The translations under genes and the position numbers were made by a program. A DNA stretch of 64,000 nt from Blastobasis lacticolella. Lineage: Eukaryota; Arthropoda; Insecta; Lepidoptera; Blastobasidae. The DNA lies in contig LR990056.1 of the NCBI GenBank assembly GCA_905147135.1, positions 15,324,001 through 15,388,000 on the forward strand, given 5' to 3'. Below the pieces are notes generated by a model that was not told the DNA's origin, made no database searches, and saw nothing but the letters and a program-made list of their open reading frames with translations. This document shows, in pieces, positions 10,580 through 22,673 of this stretch; position 1 is the stretch's first letter; every line of letters starts with the position of its first letter.

Positions 10580-11075
10580 TATCAAAAGACAATAAGTCAG
10601 GTATAGAGCTCCGTCGCGGTTCGCGCAATAAGTGATAAAGCAAAGTGGTTTGTGCGAGTAGTCTTTGTTTTCCACTGTAAAACAGTGTCATTTCGCCGAA
10701 GCTTTCCTGGTTTGTTGGTGAAACGAAGTAGATTGGGCAGTTCCATTGCAGTCTACGAAATGTACCCGGTAAACTGCGACTGTGGAGCTCCATCCCAAAC
10801 CATGGAGCATTTGCTCTCTTGTACATTTTGTCCTGCTGCCTGCACTGGGGAGGAACTGTTCCTGGCGACTGATAGTGCCGTTGCCGTGGCCAACGACTGG
10901 GTAGGCCAGATCTGGGGTTTTCGAAAATTGACTCGACGAAGAAGAAGACCCGGTAACAAAGAAATAGACACATCACAAACGCTCAGACCCTCCTTCTGTT
11001 GCAGTCAGGTAAAAACAAATAGCTTAGACAAAGACAGTCTGATTGAGGAAATATTCCAGGTTTTAGATTCTAGGT
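10580..11075 (+). pseudogene. LINE ORF2 C-terminal fragment
   Basis: An open stretch here reads as the C-terminal end of a non-LTR retrotransposon polyprotein. Residues CDCG...QTMEHLL..C (about 10776-10835) form the Cys/His cluster found after the reverse transcriptase domain of Jockey/R1-type ORFs. The upstream part is in a different frame, and no catalytic domain is present. The open frame continues into Arg-rich sequence not typical of the family, so the 3' end has probably been rearranged. No host-gene features were seen. Confidence 0.6.
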
Positions 11076-11189
11076 AAGCGTCTTACTCCTCGGACATCCC
11101 TACCCGCCATCTTAACTCCTATCCTTCACTGACCTCTGTGACTCTGCTAGCAAGGGAACCAGACCAATCCGCACGAATTTTCTCCCTTT

Positions 11190-11443
11190 CATCATCATAA
11201 CAGTCCACTGCAGGACTTAGGGCCTCTCCTACTAAAAATAGGAGGTTATTGCCATAATCTCCACGCTTGGCAGGCGGGTCGGAAATCGCAGTGTTGTAAA
11301 TATAACAATGGAAAATGCTGCTGCCCATTTTCCAGCCTACGGAGACTTTTGATTTTATGCCTCGAAAACGTTAGTCGCCTTGTACGACACCCACGAGTGT
11401 AGAGGGTTGGTGCTATTCTACTCTGCCGGACACCACACGGCTT
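11190..11443 (-). mobile_element. S1 copy, full-length
   Basis: Flanked by a perfect 17-bp target-site duplication, ACGAATTTTCTCCCTTT (11173-11189 and 11444-11460). A perfect duplication of this length suggests a recent insertion. Confidence 0.9.
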
Positions 11444-11460
11444 ACGAATTTTCTCCCTTT

Positions 11461-14211
11461 ACTAACTTATTATCACACATTCTACGTTCACGGATCGAAC
11501 GGTTTTTACTCTCATGGTTTAAAATGTAAAGCCTTTGTCACGCACGCAATGTTGGAAATGCAATATTCTGGTAGCGTACAAAGTGGATGTGAAAATGTGA
11601 GAATATTATATTTCGCTTTTTAGTTTTTGGCCACGACTTCGATAGATTTCGACAAAAGCTCATACGGTTAGGTTAGGTATCACAGTCGATCGTCTTATAG
11701 TTATTTGGTCAGTCAGAGAAGGTTTGTTTAGAAATTGAAAATATAAATGAAGAGATAGACATATAATACACAACATAGGTGTCAGTCTAGTTACTAGTGT
11801 TATTAAAATGACGTACCTATTACTGAATACAAATATAGATTTTTTAATATTTACAAGTGGGATATTTTCATATTCGCTTAACTGATTGGTGTAAGTGACC
11901 ACTCTGTATTATTACAATCTAGCTCTTTCAGATTACCAGTGACTCTCTTTTTACATTGGTAAAACTGTCGTGGGTAGATGTTCCGGGTTTTATTTAGTTT
12001 ATTATATATATAGCCTTCCAAACAGAAGATTTTTTTTTGTTCAAAACGTTTAACAATGGGAGGATCGGACTGTGGTAAAGGTACAGGGTCTTCAGCGGGT
12101 CTTTGTGGTAGATGAAGGAGGAACGTAACTTATTGTACTCCACTAAATAATCCACCGCTTGGGTTTATTTTTTATAGGGGCCATTTGATTATACTTTTGA
12201 TCTCGAATTTCATCTCCGAGCGTTACTAGGAATCCGGGATAAGTCGCTCGATAACCTCTTTCACATGGCAGCACATTTCACATTTCGTTTTTTTTGTATT
12301 TTAGCTGTTATATACGGATTTATCTCGTGACACAGGCGGTGTGAAATTATGTAAACCCCCACCCCCCTCCCACGCTACGTCCATATTTCTTTTCGTCCAT
12401 TCACCTCTGAGATAAAGCTGTCTTAGTTTTGGGCGACTTTAACCCCTCGCTTCACTCAGAACTCTTCATAACTCCCTCTTCTGGCTAAGATTTATCTTAC
12501 ATACAAATAAATGTTTAGCTGAACATCTGAAACCATCAGTTGCAAGTAGGAAGGCATCTGGAAACGCTGTAAACGACAAGTGGAGGAAATTGTCCGGAAG
12601 CAAAGCGGGGACTGTCGCTCAGAGCTAACCGCTTGGACATACTCTGCGGGGGAAGTAGAGACGGACCGGATGATGGCAAGCTGAAGCCGAAACCAGAGTT
12701 TATCTGTTGAATAATACACACTAGGCAGTTGAGAGGCCGGAATTTAGAGTACGTTTCAATAGAATAACCTATACTGACAGAAAAAGTCAAATAACCCCAG
12801 ACCAAGTTTAAATTATACTCAAATATTTTCTATATCATTAAACGGATTTTAATCAACCAAAGCTAAGAAGTGTTGCAATAAAACGAAAGGAGAACACGAC
12901 AACAATAAGTAAGTATTATCCAAGGAAATCGAAAAAAAAATACTTTCTATTTAAATAAATAAGTTTAGTTAAATAAATCCGTTTATTTGCGTACTTAGTT
13001 ACTAGTACTTAGTTATAAGTTGAACTGAAACTGAAGAAAAGACAACGTTCCCCTAACCGTCTTTGTTATCGTTGTTTATTTATTGTAATTATTACACACT
13101 TTAGGTGCTCTTCTACCTACTCCATTGAATCGCTTACATACAATAACAAGAAAATAAAGCTAAAACCTTACCCTTACCAAAACCCAGATCCCCAGAATGT
13201 GGAGAGCTGCCGCTGGATGGCGGCTAACTTACTTTTGATCGCGGAAAAATATTAGAATTCTTAGGTAGGATCGTTGAAAATAAAAAGTTTTAAACAGTGA
13301 TTATGGTTGGCTACTGAGTTTAATTATTGGCTTCGGTCATAACATATTTCGACAACCGAATATTGACCGAACGGTGCAGCTCTAGGCGGTTACATCGAGA
13401 GCTGCGGAGCTCGCAGGCTACTGCTGACAAACGATAAGCTCATTTTGCCTTGGTACGGTTTTACCTGATTTTTACGCTATTATTAATTTACCCTTAGAGG
13501 ATATCACCAGCCGCTGAAAACTGTGCCGCATTGAGCGTCAACATAAACTTGCCTGCTTGATAATGAAACTTAAGATGTCCAGAATGTATAATAGGAAAGT
13601 CGAATGCAATGCGTAATCTCGAAAAAATTGCTGCCGACTTTTCTGTATCATGTATTTCAGTAATAGTAAGTATGCCGTCTGCAAACAAGTATCAGAAGCT
13701 GTAGTCATATTGTTAATTAAAGAGATTATTTACCTACCAACCTATTATAGTAGGAGACGAATACATATGTTGTCCCTACGTTGTTAATAACTACTTTTGT
13801 TTTGCATCAGAGCTCTGGTCCTGCGATCCCGTTTCTAGGACGCTGACCTACATTGCATTGCAGCCATGGAGCGTGTCAGGGCTGGTCAACCATCCAACCA
13901 TATGTAAATTTTATATCATACGCTGCATTTCATTCTTTGACGCGTAGGTTTTCATTTAAATAATTTAATGTACCTACCTAATAATATATGAGGTCAATGT
14001 GGTTTCTGCCTACCTCCTCCTTTTTGGTCTACGGCAGAAAGGCTTGGCGAGATATTATGTATGTACAAAGCCATTTTTTTCTAATAGATTGGCCTCTCGG
14101 AAACTTTACCCGAGTAAAGTCCTAGAGATGGATGACAAATAACGTCACTGTAGTATTAGCGGCATGTTAGTACCTTTTCACGCCACATTCACTATTGTCC
14201 TAACATGCCAT
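11461..14211. other. unassigned AT-rich region
   Basis: No gene is supported. 12770-12900 resembles repeat F (a TTAAACGGATTTTAATCAACCA-like portion). Open frames at 12492-12805 (minus) have no recognisable motif. Confidence 0.4.
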
Positions 14212-14410
14212 GGGATCGTTCAAGAGGTATATTAGAGGTCATTATTCCCAAAGTTAAAAAAGTGAGTGTAATCCCTCAGTCTCTTCAGAGGCGGGCAACG
14301 CATTAGTGACTCCCCTGGTGTTGCTGATGTCCATAGGCGGCGGTGACCACTTTCCATCAGGTGCCCCGCTTGCCTGTTTGTCTGCCGTATAACATAAAAA
14401 AAAAAAAATG
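14212..14410 (+). mobile_element. LINE L2, 3' end
   Basis: It begins in the codons for the conserved C-terminal GSFKR-type peptide (GGATCGTTCAAGAGG) and runs through the 3' untranslated GCGGGCAACGCATTAGTGA, CATAGGCGGCGGTGACCAC and poly(A) at 14397-14408. The last 105 bp or so closely match SINE-P. Confidence 0.7.
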
Positions 14411-15486
14411 CCGCCGATTGGGAAACTACTTAAGAAAAGACACTAATAGTCCTCAAGGTTCTTATTACCATGTGTCCTAATGTTGTGACGTGATTTTGTA
14501 ACATAGTTCCTTCGTGAAAAGTCACAGTGATGCTACCGTGACGTTATTTATCGCCCGTCTCTAGCACTTATTCGAAGTGACGTTTGGCATGTGCGGCCGG
14601 CGCCATCAAATTCCAATACAAGCGACCACGACGCGCGCCCCGACACCGCACTCGTTTTACGCGGCTAGTTGGCGCTTTGAAAGCATTTGTACTTCCAAAG
14701 TTCTCGTTGAAATTGTGATTGTGTTTGATTATTTGGGTTACGTATTAGATAGTTTTTTTTATAATGTAATGCGGCATACAAACTGGCATGCGGGCCACCT
14801 GTAGCCGTATTCACAATGATTCGAAACCGTTTCCGAACGATTCGACACGAAACTCGTGAGCCGCGAATTCTTGTCGATCGATTCGAAAACCGTTATTCAG
14901 AATCCCGATAGATTCCACGGAAACTCTACTCTCTATAACATATGAAAATTTCATCAAAATTAACTGACACCACATTTTCCTAAGAACTTTTGCGGGGGGG
15001 TCCTTTGTCGATTCCGTATCCGAAAGAAAGTTGTCACCGCCGCCTATGGACATCAGCGACACCAGGGGCGCTACCAATGCGATCTTAATGAAAAAATTAA
15101 TAGGTAACTAGTAGGTACACAACGAAATCTTTGATATAATCTCTAGCAGGAACCTTTCTCGATCAACCCAAGAATCAAAACTGTGATATCTGGGGTTACC
15201 ATCAGGCAGCCCGTATGCCTGTTTTTCTTTTACCACTATGGTGGCAAACAAGCTCACGGCCCGCCTGATGGTAAGCCGTCACCGCTACTGTAGCCTGTAT
15301 GCTACCTTAGTGGTATTAAAACGTGCTCCATAAGACGCCGTAAGCTAAAACGCTCGAATTATTACCCCGCACTTAGCCTGGAGTGGTGGATTAAGAGCTA
15401 ATTCCCTCTCAGTAAAAGTGAAGCCGTGCTTTACGGTGTGGCGACGGTATTAAATTAATAGCTATTAATAATACTCTTGGATAAGA
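14411..15486. other. unassigned with small repeat pieces
   Basis: 14656-14740 duplicates 8093-8180. 15035-15078 is a reversed L2-like 3' fragment (CACCGCCGCCTATGGACATC). 15183-15310 holds repeat D pieces (CCATCAGGCAGCCCG; TACCACTATGGTGGC). No gene is supported. Confidence 0.45.
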
Positions 15487-15795
15487 GCGTCGGCGAGGTC
15501 ACAGATTCGGTGGGGTCCGACTCGTATTCAGAGGTACCGGGTTTGAGCCCCGCCATGTACCACTGATTCTTTTCTGAGTTGGTGAGGTGAGGGAAAACAT
15601 CGTGATGATGAAAGCTGCACGTTCAGGTGACTGAATGTATAACCATGATCCAATCCGATGAGGTTAACAGGTTCACGGTGGTCAGAGGGCAGTCGCTCCA
15701 CTTTAATTACCTGATTTGAAAAATCCTTGAGCATGGTCAAGGCGGAGCCCGGACGCTCCCGCGCGAGACTACAATTGGACCCATCACGCGAAGAT
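15487..15795 (+). mobile_element. SINE-T copy, degenerate
   Basis: The tRNA-like head is worn (GAGCGTCGGCGAGG, later GTACCGGGTTTGAGCCCC as the B box). The body is complete from ACTGATTCTTTTCTGAG to the CGGAGCCCGGACGC end, with a GAAGATTATTA tail. Confidence 0.75.
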
Positions 15796-15796
15796 T

Positions 15797-16052
15797 ATTA
15801 TAAATTTACACAGCTCCATCTAAGCAAAGCTTGTGTAATGTTATGAGTAGGTACTAACTAATATACTACCTCCTACTAGAATATATATGTGAAGCTTTAA
15901 GTCCACCGTTGTACGTAACAGTGCATTAAGTTTAAATAAATAAATACTTGTAGGTAGATACAAATTGACACCCACAAAAGAAAATAAAATGCATGACTTA
16001 TCAGCCGGACGGCTTGGAATCTAACCCCGGGACCTTTACGTGGCAGACCGGT
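15797..16052 (-). mobile_element. SINE-G copy, degenerate
   Basis: Reversed SINE-G body (ACACAGCTCCATCTAAGCAAAG) with a TAAATAAATAAATA run and a decayed head (CTAACCCCGGGACC in place of the B box). Confidence 0.6.
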
Positions 16053-16174
16053 TTGTTTATTTGAATAAATAAATTTTATTATTTAAAAAAAAATGTTAAC
16101 CAAAAGACATAGAGCACGATACCAAAATAATGATCTCAAACGCAATCTCAAAATTTCTTTAATGATTAGAACAT

Positions 16175-16428
16175 TAAATAAATAAATAATCGTGGACAAA
16201 TTCACACAGCGCCATCTAGCTCTAAAGTAAGCAAAGTTTGTGTTATGGGTGCTAGATAACTGATAATCCACTTATATACTTTTAAATACATACTTATTAT
16301 ACATAGAACACCCAAACCCATAAAAGAAATTAAAATTCATCATTTCAATTTCTGCTCGGCCGGGAATCGAACCCAGGACCTCTTGCGGGGCACTGACCAC
16401 TATTGACCACTGAACCACTAAGGTCGTC
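16175..16428 (-). mobile_element. SINE-G copy
   Basis: A reverse-orientation relative of 50688-50939. The B box GGTTCGATTCC reads on minus at about 16367-16377 and the A-box region TGGTTCAGTGGTC lies near 16410. The tail is (AAAT)n-like at 16171-16185. The anticodon-loop region has drifted from GCC. Confidence 0.8.
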
Positions 16429-16793
16429 ATTAAATATCTCTTTCAATCGTCAAAAAGGCTTATTTCTAATCTTAAAAACAAAAGCGTCAGCCTGAAAACT
16501 TTCAACAGGCCTCTCCATTTGTCCTGAGAAAAATGGAAATCCCCTGGGGTAATTACAAGCTCGGAGTCCCGGCGAGGAAGTCGAGGGAAATCGCTAACAA
16601 CCGGATAAAGTCAATTTGAGACCATCAACCTCTGAACAAAAGAACCATTAAGTACTTATCAAATCTTGATATTCAGAGTTCCGCGTGAAACTCGTGCAAA
16701 TCTAGATCTAAACACTTTTGAAAAAATTGCACACTACGAGTTTAATTGGCTAAACGAGATTACTCAGACTATGTATCTTCTATATACACAAAT
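16429..16793. other. unassigned
   Basis: No repeat or gene was recognised. Confidence 0.4.
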
Positions 16794-16800
16794 GTATCTT

Positions 16801-17060
16801 TATCATCATCATCACAGCCCGTAACAGTCCACTGCAGGACTTCGGGCCTCTCCCACGAAAGGGGAGGTTATTGCCATAATCTCCACGCTTGGCAGGCGGG
16901 TTGGAGATCGCAGTCTTTAAAAATAACAATGGAAAATGCTGCTGCCCATTTTCCAGCCTACGGAGACATTAGATCTTTTGCCTCGAAAACATTAGTCGCC
17001 TTGTACGACACCCACGAGTGTAAGGGGTTGGTGCTATTCTACTCTGCCGGACACCACACG
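16801..17060 (-). mobile_element. S1 copy, full-length
   Basis: Flanked by the 7-bp direct repeat GTATCTT (16794-16800, 17061-17067). The (ATC)n end is at left as in the other copies. Confidence 0.85.
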
Positions 17061-17117
17061 GTATCTTCATATCATGTCAAAATTATATCCCACTGCGGCC
17101 ATGTAGCAATGACTCTT

Positions 17118-17386
17118 ATCTGAATTAAGTACATTAGTTGAATGCTAACCGATGCTTTAACAGTGAGGAAAAACATCGTGATGGAACTTGCACATTCAGG
17201 CGACTGAATGTGGAACCATGATCCAGTCTGCGAAGGTTCTCCTGGTAGTAGGGTCACGGAGGTCAGATGGCAGTCACTCCACTGTAATTATCTGATCAGC
17301 CAAATAATGGATCATGGTCAAAGCGGACCACGAGCCCTCGTGCGCGGGAGCACAACCGGAACATTAACGCCAAGACGATTTTTTTA
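17118..17386 (+). mobile_element. SINE-T copy lacking its tRNA-like head
   Basis: It starts within the body at GTACATTAGTTGAATGC and runs to ACATTAACGCCAAGACGATT. The 5' truncation removes both Pol III boxes. Confidence 0.8.
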
Positions 17387-17482
17387 TCGTGTCAAAATTG
17401 TAACAATGCTGAACATTTACCAACTCAAGAAACATTTCCTTAACTTCCTTTGACGCACGAAGCAAGCAAGGCAAGCCTGCCT

Positions 17483-17745
17483 CATCATCATCATCACAGC
17501 CCATAAACAGTCCACTGCAGGACTAAGGGTCTCTCCCACGAAAGGGGAGGTTATTGCCGTAATCTCCACGCTTGGCAGGCGGGTTGGAGATCGCAGTATT
17601 ATAAATATGACAATGGAAAACGCTGCTGCCCTTTTTCCAGCCTACGGAGACTCAGATTTATTCATCTAAACATTAGTCGCCTTGTACGACACCCACGAGT
17701 GTAAGAGGTTTGTGCTATTCTACTCTTCCGGACACCACACGGCCT
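17483..17745 (-). mobile_element. S1 copy, full-length
   Basis: Flanked by the 10-bp direct repeat AAGCCTGCCT (17473-17482, 17746-17755). It is only about 420 bp from the previous S1 and in the same orientation. Confidence 0.9.
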
Positions 17746-17755
17746 AAGCCTGCCT

Positions 17756-18234
17756 GCTTCGATCGAAATATGTTTTGATCGAAACCTACCTGTATGTAAA
17801 TATCACAACGATGGCGCTTATCATAGCTCGAGACTGCGACTTGCTTACCACACATCTAATGTAGGCAGATAGATTGCTTGCCACATAATTTAGGTAGCTT
17901 AAAGGAAGTAATCTCATAACTGATTGAATGAGATGGTTACACATTCAGGCGACTGATTACATGCTTTTAGGCTACCTAAATCTGAAGCGCTTCTATGTAT
18001 GCGATGAATATAAGCAAGTGTTATGAATTCTTTCCGCATTACACATAATTTTGTTACCTACAGGCGGAGACTTGTAATTGGCTTCCTGTTAACTGTATAA
18101 AATATCAATTGCAATGTTATAGCTGAAAGTCTTCCGAAAAAAAAAAGTATATTTTATGACATGCGATCGCCACGCTGGTCTTATCATCAATTTTCCACCG
18201 TTCCAACACCGTCCGGGAGAGTTATGCGCCATAA
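17756..18234. other. unassigned
   Basis: A short SINE-T-like piece (CACATTCAGGCGACTGA) lies at 17941-17957. Otherwise nothing was recognised. Confidence 0.4.
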
Positions 18235-18235
18235 T

Positions 18236-18436
18236 CACTACATAGTATAAAACAAAGTCACTTTCTCTGTCCCTATGTCCCTTTGTATGCTTAAATCTTT
18301 GAAACTACGCAACGGATTTTGATGCGGTTTTTTTTAATAGATAGAGTGATTCAAGAGGAAGGTTTTTAAGTAAGAAAAAAAGGGTAGGTAAGGGTAAAAT
18401 AGGTGTACGCGTACGAAGTCGCGCCGGGTCCACTAG
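18236..18436 (+). mobile_element. Helitron-like non-autonomous element
   Basis: It starts ATAGTATAAAACAAAGTCAC, includes CTACGCAACGGATTTTGATG and ends GCGCCGGGTCCACTAGT. Neither TIR nor TSD is visible and the 3' CTAG|T end fits Helitrons. Shared landmarks recur at 53752-53945 and, on minus, at 54238-54525. Confidence 0.55.
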
Positions 18437-18740
18437 TCTTTTATAATAGGCTTTGTAACTACGGGCTGCACATTAATGGAGTTTATTCTTTTTAAACTCT
18501 ATTTATTTCTCACCACTGCAGCTCATGTTTAGCCTGTATTTTATTAAATGAGGAGCTGGCACACAAAACATAATAAATACACTTCTGGTTAATACTTTTT
18601 TTTAATCTAGAAGTTTTAGGCCCGCTGAATACGAACCTCAACTCATTTCCAATTAAAACAGCCTAAAACTGTGTTAAAATTGCATCCAATGTTCGTGGTT
18701 TCGATCATAACGGTATAATTACCACCTGTCTTCTCAAGAT
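18437..18740. other. unassigned AT-rich stretch
   Basis: The later part may be 5' LINE sequence in a broken frame. No motif was recognised. Confidence 0.35.
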
Positions 18741-19071
18741 ATGAGGCTGATCTGTTACGCAGATAATACTGCCATTGTGTTTCACGCTCCCTCCTGGAAG
18801 GAAGTCAGAGAGAGGATCGAGCTCGGAATGAGAACTGTCAAGAGATGTCTCGATAACAATCTGCTGACACTAAACCTCCAAGAAACAAAATATCTCTGTT
18901 TTTACAAGACTTTAGCATCAGCTCCACCAACTCTAGACGAAATTCAAATACACTCCTGTTCTGTCTCTCCCTGCAGCTGCGAAGCGGTAACAAGGACCGA
19001 GTCCATAAGGTACCTGGGAGTTCAAATCGATGATAGGCTCTCCTTTAAGGACCACATTACATTAGAGTACA
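18741..19071 (+). pseudogene. LINE reverse-transcriptase fragment
   Basis: The open frame reads as the middle of a Jockey/CR1-type reverse transcriptase. It has the catalytic motif C region as CYADNTAIVF, then LLTLNLQETKYLCF and YLGVQIDDRLSF. The consensus motif is YADD; here the second Asp is Asn, which should abolish activity. The N-terminal fingers, palm motif A and endonuclease are missing, and the frame runs into a microsatellite. It is a 5'-truncated dead copy. Confidence 0.8.
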
Positions 19072-19095
19072 TACACACACACACACACACACACA

Positions 19096-19151
<56 letters not shown>

Positions 19152-19155
19152 CACA
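19072..19155. repeat. (CA)n-(CACG)n microsatellite
   Basis: A CA run at 19072-19096 is followed by about thirteen CACG/GCAC tetramers. It abuts the LINE fragment directly. Confidence 0.97.
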
Positions 19156-19820
19156 CTCAGTATCGAATATTTAATTAATACTTTATTGCAGACAAAAATG
19201 GTAACAAACACATGGCAAATACATGACACAAATCTAATGAATATCGTCCAGTGACGCGATCTAATTTCAGATAGATTAGAACAAACCGGCGACAATTTCG
19301 GGCCACGTTCATCATCATCCTAGACTCCATGCGATTTTCTTATATACTATGTATGTATAGAAGTACCTAGGTACTTACCTACCTACTTAATACTTAGCTC
19401 TACACAATAACGACTACAATACTGGTATACCGTATACGTATACAGAATATGGAAGTGAACACATACTACCTATGTATTGTGAACTCCTGAAACATCGTGA
19501 TTGAAATAAACCGATAAAGCCACGCTACAGGAAGCGGATGTAGCGGCAGATACGAGTACAGCGAGCGACGACGCGACGGGCAAGGACGCGGCTGTATGCA
19601 TCGAGCGGCCTTGTCTTGTTGTCGTATTTAAAGAATGAATAATTTGTAGAAATGTTCTATATACTACACTAGGAAAATCTTAGCCCGTATTGATTGATAT
19701 AGGTACTTACTTACTCATCTAGCTACACTAATAATGTGTATTGTGTCCGACAAGTCTATGCTTGGTATGAAGATGCTAAAGTAGCTGATCCGATTTGGAT
19801 AACATTTTGTAGAAAGGTAG
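19156..19820. other. unassigned
   Basis: Short palindromic pieces such as GGTATACCGTATACGTATAC near 19421 are present. Nothing classifiable was seen. Confidence 0.4.
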
Positions 19821-19978
19821 CATCCCAGGGGCCTATTTTTGAAACCGCTCGCACCCACGCGAGCGATCGCCTTCTAATGCTTGTCTTTTTTATCTCAAGC
19901 AACTTACCACGAGTGTGAAAGAGATAGGTGGCGCAGTCAAGTGCTTGCGTGGTTTCAAAATAAGGGCCCCAGGTTGCA
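19821..19978 (+). mobile_element. MITE-A, intact copy
   Basis: Terminal inverted repeats of about 25 bp with mismatches (left CCCAGGGGCCTATTTTTGAAA, right TTTCAAAATAAGGGCCCCAGG). The total is about 158 bp and non-coding. It serves as the uninterrupted reference for the split copy at 4731-5805. Confidence 0.75.
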
Positions 19979-21084
19979 CATGGGCTACTTATTAACTCCA
20001 AAAAGCTAGTTCAAAAAATCAGCAAACAGATAGATATGTAGCTCCTGTCAATCCAAAACCTTACGTATAGTACTTAGATACTATAAAAATAAATGCCCCA
20101 TACAATAGGTACATATTTGTAATCTCATATTTCTTTCTTTCTTAAGTTTTATCATTGTTTACCATAATCTAAAATATGATGTGTCGCCATGGATGATTTC
20201 ACTGATTCCCAAGATACAGGTTTTCCTAGTTTTGGAAAAAGGGCAATAAAAATTTTTATGTACTTATTACACCTGAAATTTTAACATGTACCTTACTGTA
20301 TTTTATATAATTAAAGAGTATTATTATTTTAGACAGGTACGTACGCGAAAATCCAGCTCAATGATCAACCCAATACATGACATGCCGCTCCCAACATTAG
20401 TATCTAGTTATTAGTAAGCAATCCACACAATCAATCGAGGAGGGGGGAAACCAAAAGGTTAAAATTTTCCGATATGTGTTTTCCTGGCAAATATAATAAA
20501 TCGTAATGGTGGCACAGGGAGAGAGGGGCGAGGGAGGGTGAAATAAAATCGCTAACCCAGCTGGAGTACCTACGTATGTGCGGGATATTGTAACTGCTCT
20601 ATCTACATAATGTTTTAAACTATTGCGGTTGTTTTAACACATTTTAGAGGAATGTTCCGGGTTTACTACCGTGACTATGATGCATGCAACTGTGTCAAAA
20701 TATCGGGCTACTCGTCAACAAAGGTACGCGGTAGGAAACCCGGAACATACCTAAGTCTATACTTCATTAACAACTACCTACTTGCACAGCTGGTTAACTG
20801 GAAAAATCATTTTAAAAATTCACTTTTAATTTAATTTATCCTATTTTGTTTTAACAAGAAGATATTAAAACCCCATTCAATCTCTTAGCAAATTGCTTTC
20901 AGGTCAACATTGTTATTTGTCTAAAAACAATAAAGTTGTCCGAGTAGGGTGACCATAGATGATGTTATGTGGGGATTGACTTTATTTTATTGATAACTTT
21001 TGCCCGCTGCTTCGTCCGCGTAAAATTCAGTTATAACGTTTCAGACCGTTTCCCCGGGAATTTTAATTACGGGGTAAAAACACT
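19979..21084. other. unassigned AT-rich region
   Basis: 20652-20840 has an open frame but no recognisable motif. TTCCGGGTTTACTACC (20656) and GGAAACCCGGAAC (20732) form a loose inverted pair. No gene is supported. Confidence 0.4.
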
Positions 21085-21215
21085 CCGCCACCCATGAGAC
21101 CACTTTTAATCGAAAGGCCTCAAACCGCATCCGTTCCCCTTAGGTTGCAAATGTCCTGGACAACGGTGGCCGCTTTTAATCAGGTGGACGGTCTGTCCGT
21201 GTGCCTACTAGAACT
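21085..21215 (+). repeat. repeat H, copy 1
   Basis: It shares CGCATCCG/GCATCTGCTCCCCTTAGGTTGCA and the following GGTGGCC/GGTGTCC portion with 34840-34960. The type is unknown. Confidence 0.5.
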
Positions 21216-21869
21216 AGACAATAAAAAAATGAACTCCTCTGTATGTGGTATTCCGGGCTATAAGCTATATTGCTGCCAAATGTCATGAAAATCCGTTCAG
21301 TAGTTTATGCATGAAGGAGTAACAAACATCCAAACATAATATATCCATCCTTACAAACTTTCGCATTTATAACATTAGTATGATAGTAGGATTAATAAGT
21401 TTAATCGTACTATTTAAAAGAAAAATCCTTACGAGACGCGAAGTTGCCGAAACCGGGCGAAGTAGAGAAGAATGAGTAGGAAAGCGGATCCTGGCAGACG
21501 CCGGGATAAGCGCTAGGACGATGATAATTAAAGAGGATTAAATCACCTGTATAGAAGGAAGCCTGAATACTGAACCTATATTAATGACAATATCGTAACG
21601 ATAGCGTATGTCGTTGTTTTACATCGATCTAACTAACCAAACAAGATAAGAGTAGGTATGTTATGTAGTTAGTTCCTCTACTTACACGGACGGGTAGTTC
21701 TCGGTATTAGCAAGGAAATAAAATAACCAATAAGTATAGAAATTACAAGCTGTGCTTACAAGGTTATTTTTAAGCCTTAATACCCCTTATAATGATAACT
21801 AAAAGGGTTATAATGGAAAAGTTACAAAATTTACGCGAACGAATAGGTAGTTAGGGGTTAACCTAACAC
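21216..21869. other. unassigned
   Basis: A Helitron-like tail phrase (GTAACAAACATCCAAACATA; CATTTATAACATTAGTATGAT) lies at 21320-21385. The rest is not recognised. Confidence 0.4.
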
Positions 21870-21875
21870 CTACCT

Positions 21876-22065
21876 TTATCATCATCACAGCCCATAACAG
21901 TCCACTGAAGGAATTAGAGCCTCTCCCGCGAATGGGGAGGTTATTGCCATAATATCCACGCTTGGTAAGCGAGTTGGAGATCGCAGTTTTATTAATATAA
22001 CAATGGAAAACGCTGCTGCCCATTTTCCAGCCTACGAAAACACCCACGAGTGTAAAGGGTTGGTG
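21876..22065 (-). mobile_element. S1 copy, 5'-truncated with internal deletion
   Basis: A 6-bp direct repeat, CTACCT, flanks it (21870-21875, 22066-22071). About 40 bp is missing after CAGCCTACG, and the sense 5' end is missing. Confidence 0.75.
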
Positions 22066-22071
22066 CTACCT

Positions 22072-22673
22072 ATATAATTTAATTAATATGTTGGCAAAAG
22101 AATAAGGATTAAAAGTAGGTAAGAAAGTTTTGTTCGTTTTAATAATTAGTAATATAAAAACTATGGCTACAAATCTTATTTACTTAGGTACTTACATATA
22201 AATGCTTATTTCTTAAATACCAGCTTAAAATTAAAAGAAACGCACATGTAAACAAACAAAGAAGGATCCAAAAAGTTTTAGGAGATAATTTAATACTTAC
22301 TTAGCGCGCAATGACAGTTGCCGATCATTTGGACACACGTATTTATTGGCTTTACTTTGTAAATTCATCGCGCAACAGGATTCGTAAAAAAAGTAAAAAT
22401 ATATTTTTTTATTTTCCGACCGGGCGGCGGGAAACGGCGCGTCGGGTGTTCCCGCCTGTTGATTTCGTCCAACTGTTGCTTTCGCGCGTGGCGACTCCTC
22501 ATAATCGATATTTCAACAACGCTCGTGGAAATAGTCGTGTTGCGAGCTGCGGCATCCATTTAACCTTTGATAACATTTTGTTAATGTCCTTCTATTGTAT
22601 TGTATCTTTAAATGTGAGAATTTCATTAACTTCACGATTACCTAAGTATTTCTTTATCTTGCGTAATGTTACA
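22072..22673. other. unassigned; contains a GC-rich island
   Basis: 22415-22560 is clearly GC- and CpG-richer than its surroundings and open on both strands. A minus-strand reading 22559-22365 gives a basic peptide ending PPPGRKI. No domain was recognised. It could be a lost first exon or a decayed promoter. Confidence 0.35.

Noticed and set aside
16746..17123. Protein gene of 125 residues
   Set aside because: The frame runs through an S1 copy and its target site. Similar frames recur in every S1 copy, so it is repeat-derived.
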